Positions 61,543 to 64,000 of a stretch of 64,000 nt of DNA are shown piece after piece. The position numbers and the translations under genes were made by a program. Below the pieces are notes generated by a model, which was not told the DNA's origin, searched no databases, and saw only the letters and a list, made by a program, of their open reading frames with translations. Position 1 is the stretch's first letter. Every line of letters begins with the position of its first letter. The stretch lies in the NCBI GenBank assembly GCA_022823165.1, contig JAJDXR010000092.1, forward strand, positions 1 to 64,000, read 5' to 3'. The stretch is from Anaerolineae bacterium (GTDB lineage Bacteria > Chloroflexota > Anaerolineae > Aggregatilineales > Phototrophicaceae).

Positions 61543-62337
61543 CTAGACGTCGCTTTTGGGCTGGTACTGCCTGTGAGCCAGGCGCGCCATGATGCCCGGC
61601 GCCAAAACCCCGCCCGCCAGAATCAGCCGGTCAAATAAGCTGAGAATGACATGCCTCGGCTTCCGCTTCGCCGCAGAGACCAAAGCCGTGGCTACATCAT
61701 CCGCTGTCTTTGCCGGCAGTCCGTCTCGATTGCTATGCGGCCCGCCCAGCCGATTTTGATTGAACTCGGTCGCCGTCCGCCCGACCAGCACATCAGTGAC
61801 GGCGATTTTGTCCTCCGCCAATTCCAGCCGCAGCGAACCGGCCAGGCTGGAGACGAAGGCTTTGCTGGCGCTGTAAGTGGCGGTATAGGGCGTGTGAACC
61901 CCGGCAACCACCGACGAAACAATCAGAATCTGTCCGCCGCCGCCAGCGCGCATCGCCGGTACAGCAGCGCGTACGCTATGCAATACACCGTCTATATTTA
62001 TGCGCAGCACTGTCTGCAAGTGCTGCCAGTCCGCGTCTGCTATGGCTCCGTGCTGCCCAACGCCGGCATTAGCGACCAGCGCATCCAGCCGGCCGAAGCG
62101 CGAGACTGTTCGCTCGACTGCCGCCATCAGATCCTGCGGCTTGCGGACATCGCCCGCGACCGCAAGCAACTCGCCATGTGGACGGGGCAGCGATTCAATT
62201 TCCGCTCGCAGCGTCTCGAGCCGCTCAGTCCGCCGCGCGAAACCGCAGACCTGATAGCCAGCTCGCGCGAAAGCCAGCGCCGCCACCCGGCCAATCCCGC
62301 TGGACGCGCCCGTGATGAGGACAACGCGATTACTCAC
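61543..62337 (-). CDS. Short-chain dehydrogenase/reductase
   Basis: 264 residues with an N-terminal Rossmann fold. TGASSGIGR is the cofactor loop, and GFARRTERL, where Arg follows the second strand, suggests NADP. The NAGV block is ALVANAGVG, and the catalytic Ser-Tyr-Lys is in VSSVVAGVHTPYTATYSASKAF. The C-terminal 40 residues are hydrophobic then basic (DRLILAGGVLAPGIMARLAH), as in membrane-associated SDRs. Substrate unknown. It lies 39 bases upstream of ybaK. Confidence 0.9.
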   Translation of the reverse strand: MSNRVVLITGASSGIGRVAALAFARAGYQVCGFARRTERLETLRAEIESLPRPHGELLAVAGDVRKPQDLMAAVERTVSRFGRLDALVANAGVGQHGAIADADWQHLQTVLRINIDGVLHSVRAAVPAMRAGGGGQILIVSSVVAGVHTPYTATYSASKAFVSSLAGSLRLELAEDKIAVTDVLVGRTATEFNQNRLGGPHSNRDGLPAKTADDVATALVSAAKRKPRHVILSLFDRLILAGGVLAPGIMARLAHRQYQPKSDV

Positions 62338-62451
62338 AATCCTTGCCGTTCAGTCTTCCTTGCAGAAGCCAATAGCCTGCGCCTCAGTCCGCCTGAACCA
62401 CCCTGCGCTTCCGGGCTGCATTTACCCCAGTATAGCACCAACAGCAGCCAT

Positions 62452-62495
62452 CTCCCGGTGTCGGGACGCCGGCCAGCGGGGACGGTGTCCGGGAG
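62452..62495. repeat. Intergenic palindrome
   Basis: CTCCCGG and CCGGGAG flank a 30-base GC-rich core. It is the first of several palindromes in the 666-base gene-free stretch from 62338 to 63003; no open frame there has a ribosome site or protein-like composition. Confidence 0.5.
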
Positions 62496-62557
62496 TGTCT
62501 ATTGTAGTGGCTGCGGTTTCCCTTCGACCCAAAGAAGAATCTCTGTGCCGGCGGGCA

Positions 62558-62731
62558 GTGTCTACGCGCCCCTCAGTAGTTCCTAGTAAGTCCTGCAACA
62601 AAACGAAGTTCGTAGGGGCGGCTCGCTGAGCCGCCCGTCGGAAAGGCTCCCTGCCCACCGATGTTGCTCATGCGGCGATTATCGGGCGTTTCAACGCTGC
62701 GCGTAGACACAGCAGGTCAAACGCCCCTACG
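62558..62731. repeat. MITE-like cluster of nested inverted repeats
   Basis: CGTAGGGGCG (62611-62620) and CGCCCCTACG (62722-62731) bound a 121-base unit holding two hairpins: GGCGGCTC-gct-GAGCCGCC, and GGGCGTTT...AAACGCCC. A further pair, GTGTCTACGCG (62558-62568) and CGCGTAGACAC (62700-62710), interlocks with it. The phrase TGTCTCTGTGGTGAATTA shortly after (about 62800) resembles degenerate intergenic repeats seen in environmental genomes. It looks like a dispersed non-coding repeat. Confidence 0.55.
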
Positions 62732-63006
62732 GTTTTCGATTATTTTGTGTTTGTCCATGTTTCATCGACTCTGTTGCACGACTTACTTGCGTTTACTTCT
62801 GTGTCTCTGTGGTGAATTAACCTGTGCCAAGCTCGGCATTCAGCAAATATCCACCAAGATAGTCACTCCCCGGTGTCCAGCTCATTTGACCAGCACTTGG
62901 GCTTTCGCTAACATCGGGGCACACGCTGCTGTGAGCTAAAGGCTCAAGTCGAGGCTCTTTAGTCGGCGTCAGCGTAAGTCACGCGGTTTTCAGTCTGGTT
63001 CAATTG

Positions 63007-63948
63007 ATGACAGCCCCAAACAGTTCAGCCGAGAGCGCGTACATTCAGCCGACCGATCATGTGGCTGAAGCGGGACGAAAAATTATAGCGAGGCAAACTC
63101 GCCGCATGCGCCAGCACGAGGCGGGCAGCCGGAGCGGCGAAGACATCGAATCTGTGCATCAAATGCGCGTCGCGATCCGCCGCATGCGCAGTCTCTTTAG
63201 ATTAATCCCCGGCTATTACCAAGCGGGAGCCGTAGCCGAGATCAAAACCGGCCTGCGTGATAGCGCCCGCGCCTTGGGCCGCATCCGTGACCTGGACGTG
63301 CTCATCCTCGATATGGAGGAATATTCCAATAGCCTGCCGCCTGCTCAACAGGCCTATCTGCAGCTGCTAATCAATCGGCTTGATCGCCGCCGCGCCAAGC
63401 GCCGCAAGCGGCTGATCGCGCACTTCAATTCCAAACGATACGCTCGCTTTCAGCGCCGACTCACAGCTTTTGGCGAAACCAAGGGCGACGGCGTCCGCCG
63501 CGTCAGACAGCTTAGCGCGCCCCACCAGGCGCGCCATGTATTGCCCCCGCTGCTGCATCAGCGGATGGCGCAGGTCAAGGCCTACGATGTCCTGCTGCCC
63601 TCATCCGATATCCACGATTTGCACGCGTTGCGGGTGGAATTCAAACAGTTGCGTTACGCTGTGGAGTTTTTCCAGCCCCTGCTAGGCGCTTCAGCCGGCC
63701 GCTTTCTAGCGTCGGTCAAGATTTTGCAGGACTGCCTCGGGCGAATCCAGGACATCTCAGTATTCGCGCAGGAAGTCGGCGCTCTGAAAAAGCTCTCGCC
63801 TGAACAGAATGCGCTATTGGACCGCTACCGCGCGCAACGACTGGCGGAGCAAAATACATTGCGTGAGCAATTTGCTCAGCTGTGGACGCGCTTCAACAGC
63901 CGCGCGACTCAGCGACTATTCTCTGACTCGCTGCTGGTACTGCGCTAG
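63007..63948 (+). CDS. CHAD domain protein
   Basis: A 313-residue all-helical protein. SVHQMRVAIRRMRSLFRLIPGYY is the CHAD signature with conserved His and Arg; ALGRIRDLDVLI, HALRVEFKQLRYAVEFF and LQDCLGRIQDISVF repeat the motif in the second half. CHAD domains are basic helical bundles that bind polyphosphate granules; here no triphosphate-tunnel (CYTH) domain is fused or adjacent. TTG 63004 and ATG 63007 are adjacent possible starts; neither has a clear ribosome site. Confidence 0.9.
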   Translation: MTAPNSSAESAYIQPTDHVAEAGRKIIARQTRRMRQHEAGSRSGEDIESVHQMRVAIRRMRSLFRLIPGYYQAGAVAEIKTGLRDSARALGRIRDLDVLILDMEEYSNSLPPAQQAYLQLLINRLDRRRAKRRKRLIAHFNSKRYARFQRRLTAFGETKGDGVRRVRQLSAPHQARHVLPPLLHQRMAQVKAYDVLLPSSDIHDLHALRVEFKQLRYAVEFFQPLLGASAGRFLASVKILQDCLGRIQDISVFAQEVGALKKLSPEQNALLDRYRAQRLAEQNTLREQFAQLWTRFNSRATQRLFSDSLLVLR

Positions 63949-64000
63949 CTTAGGACCAAAGCTCAGGACCAAAGATAGTAGCTGCCGGGCAAGCGGTAGA

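Noticed and set aside
63949..64000. AGGACCAAAG occurring twice at the window end as a repeat array
   Set aside because: Only two short copies ten bases apart; no array, spacer or palindrome structure.

Overview
The window reads as a contiguous chromosomal segment of a GC-rich bacterium, most likely a member of the Chloroflexota (Anaerolineae-like). This placement is inferred from a combination of traits and not from any search: paired FemAB-like ligases, an F0 b subunit fused to the C-terminal part of delta, an F0 a subunit with a very large insert, two NuoM paralogues in one cluster, an archaeal/eukaryotic-type ProS, and no outer-membrane lipopolysaccharide genes in view. I found no rRNA, tRNA, CRISPR array, phage, IS element or replication origin. 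Nearly all genes are core housekeeping genes. Many have recognisable sigma70-type promoters, often TTGnnn-17-TATAAT-like.

Layout. 1-10.7 kb: an HNH endonuclease cut by the window edge, an APH-type small-molecule kinase, a giant secreted alpha-2-macroglobulin-like protein, then a leftward operon of two FemAB-like ligases and a PhyH dioxygenase. 11.0-20.7 kb: nuoA-H-J-K-L-M-M2-N, the complete membrane arm of respiratory complex I with a second NuoM and none of the peripheral subunits. 20.8-23.5 kb: the F0 part of ATP synthase (atpI-like, atpB, atpE, b-delta fusion) without F1 genes, closed by a terminator. 23.6-28.0 kb: a MurE-type ligase, a GT2 glycosyltransferase, a polyprenyl-phosphate sugar transferase and a MazG-like pyrophosphohydrolase. 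28.2-35.0 kb: proS, a large NYN-domain putative ribonuclease behind an operator-like promoter, rpsO and pnp. 35.1-37.9 kb: a 59-residue protein translationally coupled to a degenerate methyltransferase-like protein, a THUMP-like methyltransferase and a phosphoribosyltransferase. 38-41.9 kb: two four-domain S1 proteins in tandem, each behind a structured leader, then rpsU and infA. 41.9-48.6 kb (minus strand): hrcA, grpE, dnaK, dnaJ, prmA, menG. 48.8-61 kb: trxA, prs, a VTT-domain membrane protein, secA, an MBL hydrolase, mutM (minus), dnaE, pfkA. 61-64 kb: ybaK and an SDR on the minus strand, a palindrome-rich gene-free stretch, and a CHAD protein.

The genes group into energy coupling (complex I membrane arm and F0), envelope building (FemAB, MurE, sugar transferases, macroglobulin), translation and RNA turnover (S1 pair, S15, S21, IF-1, ProS, PNPase, NYN) and proteostasis/secretion (HrcA-GrpE-DnaK-DnaJ, Trx, SecA).

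The points most worth a second look are: an in-frame TGA that cuts an acidic tail off the first S1 gene; the shared architecture of the two S1 leaders; a possible Shine-Dalgarno-sequestering leader on grpE; the tandem-NYN protein and its operator; a FemAB gene that apparently lacks any ATG/GTG/TTG start; the split bioenergetic clusters with an a-subunit insert and a b-delta fusion; and the degenerate thioester of the macroglobulin-like protein.
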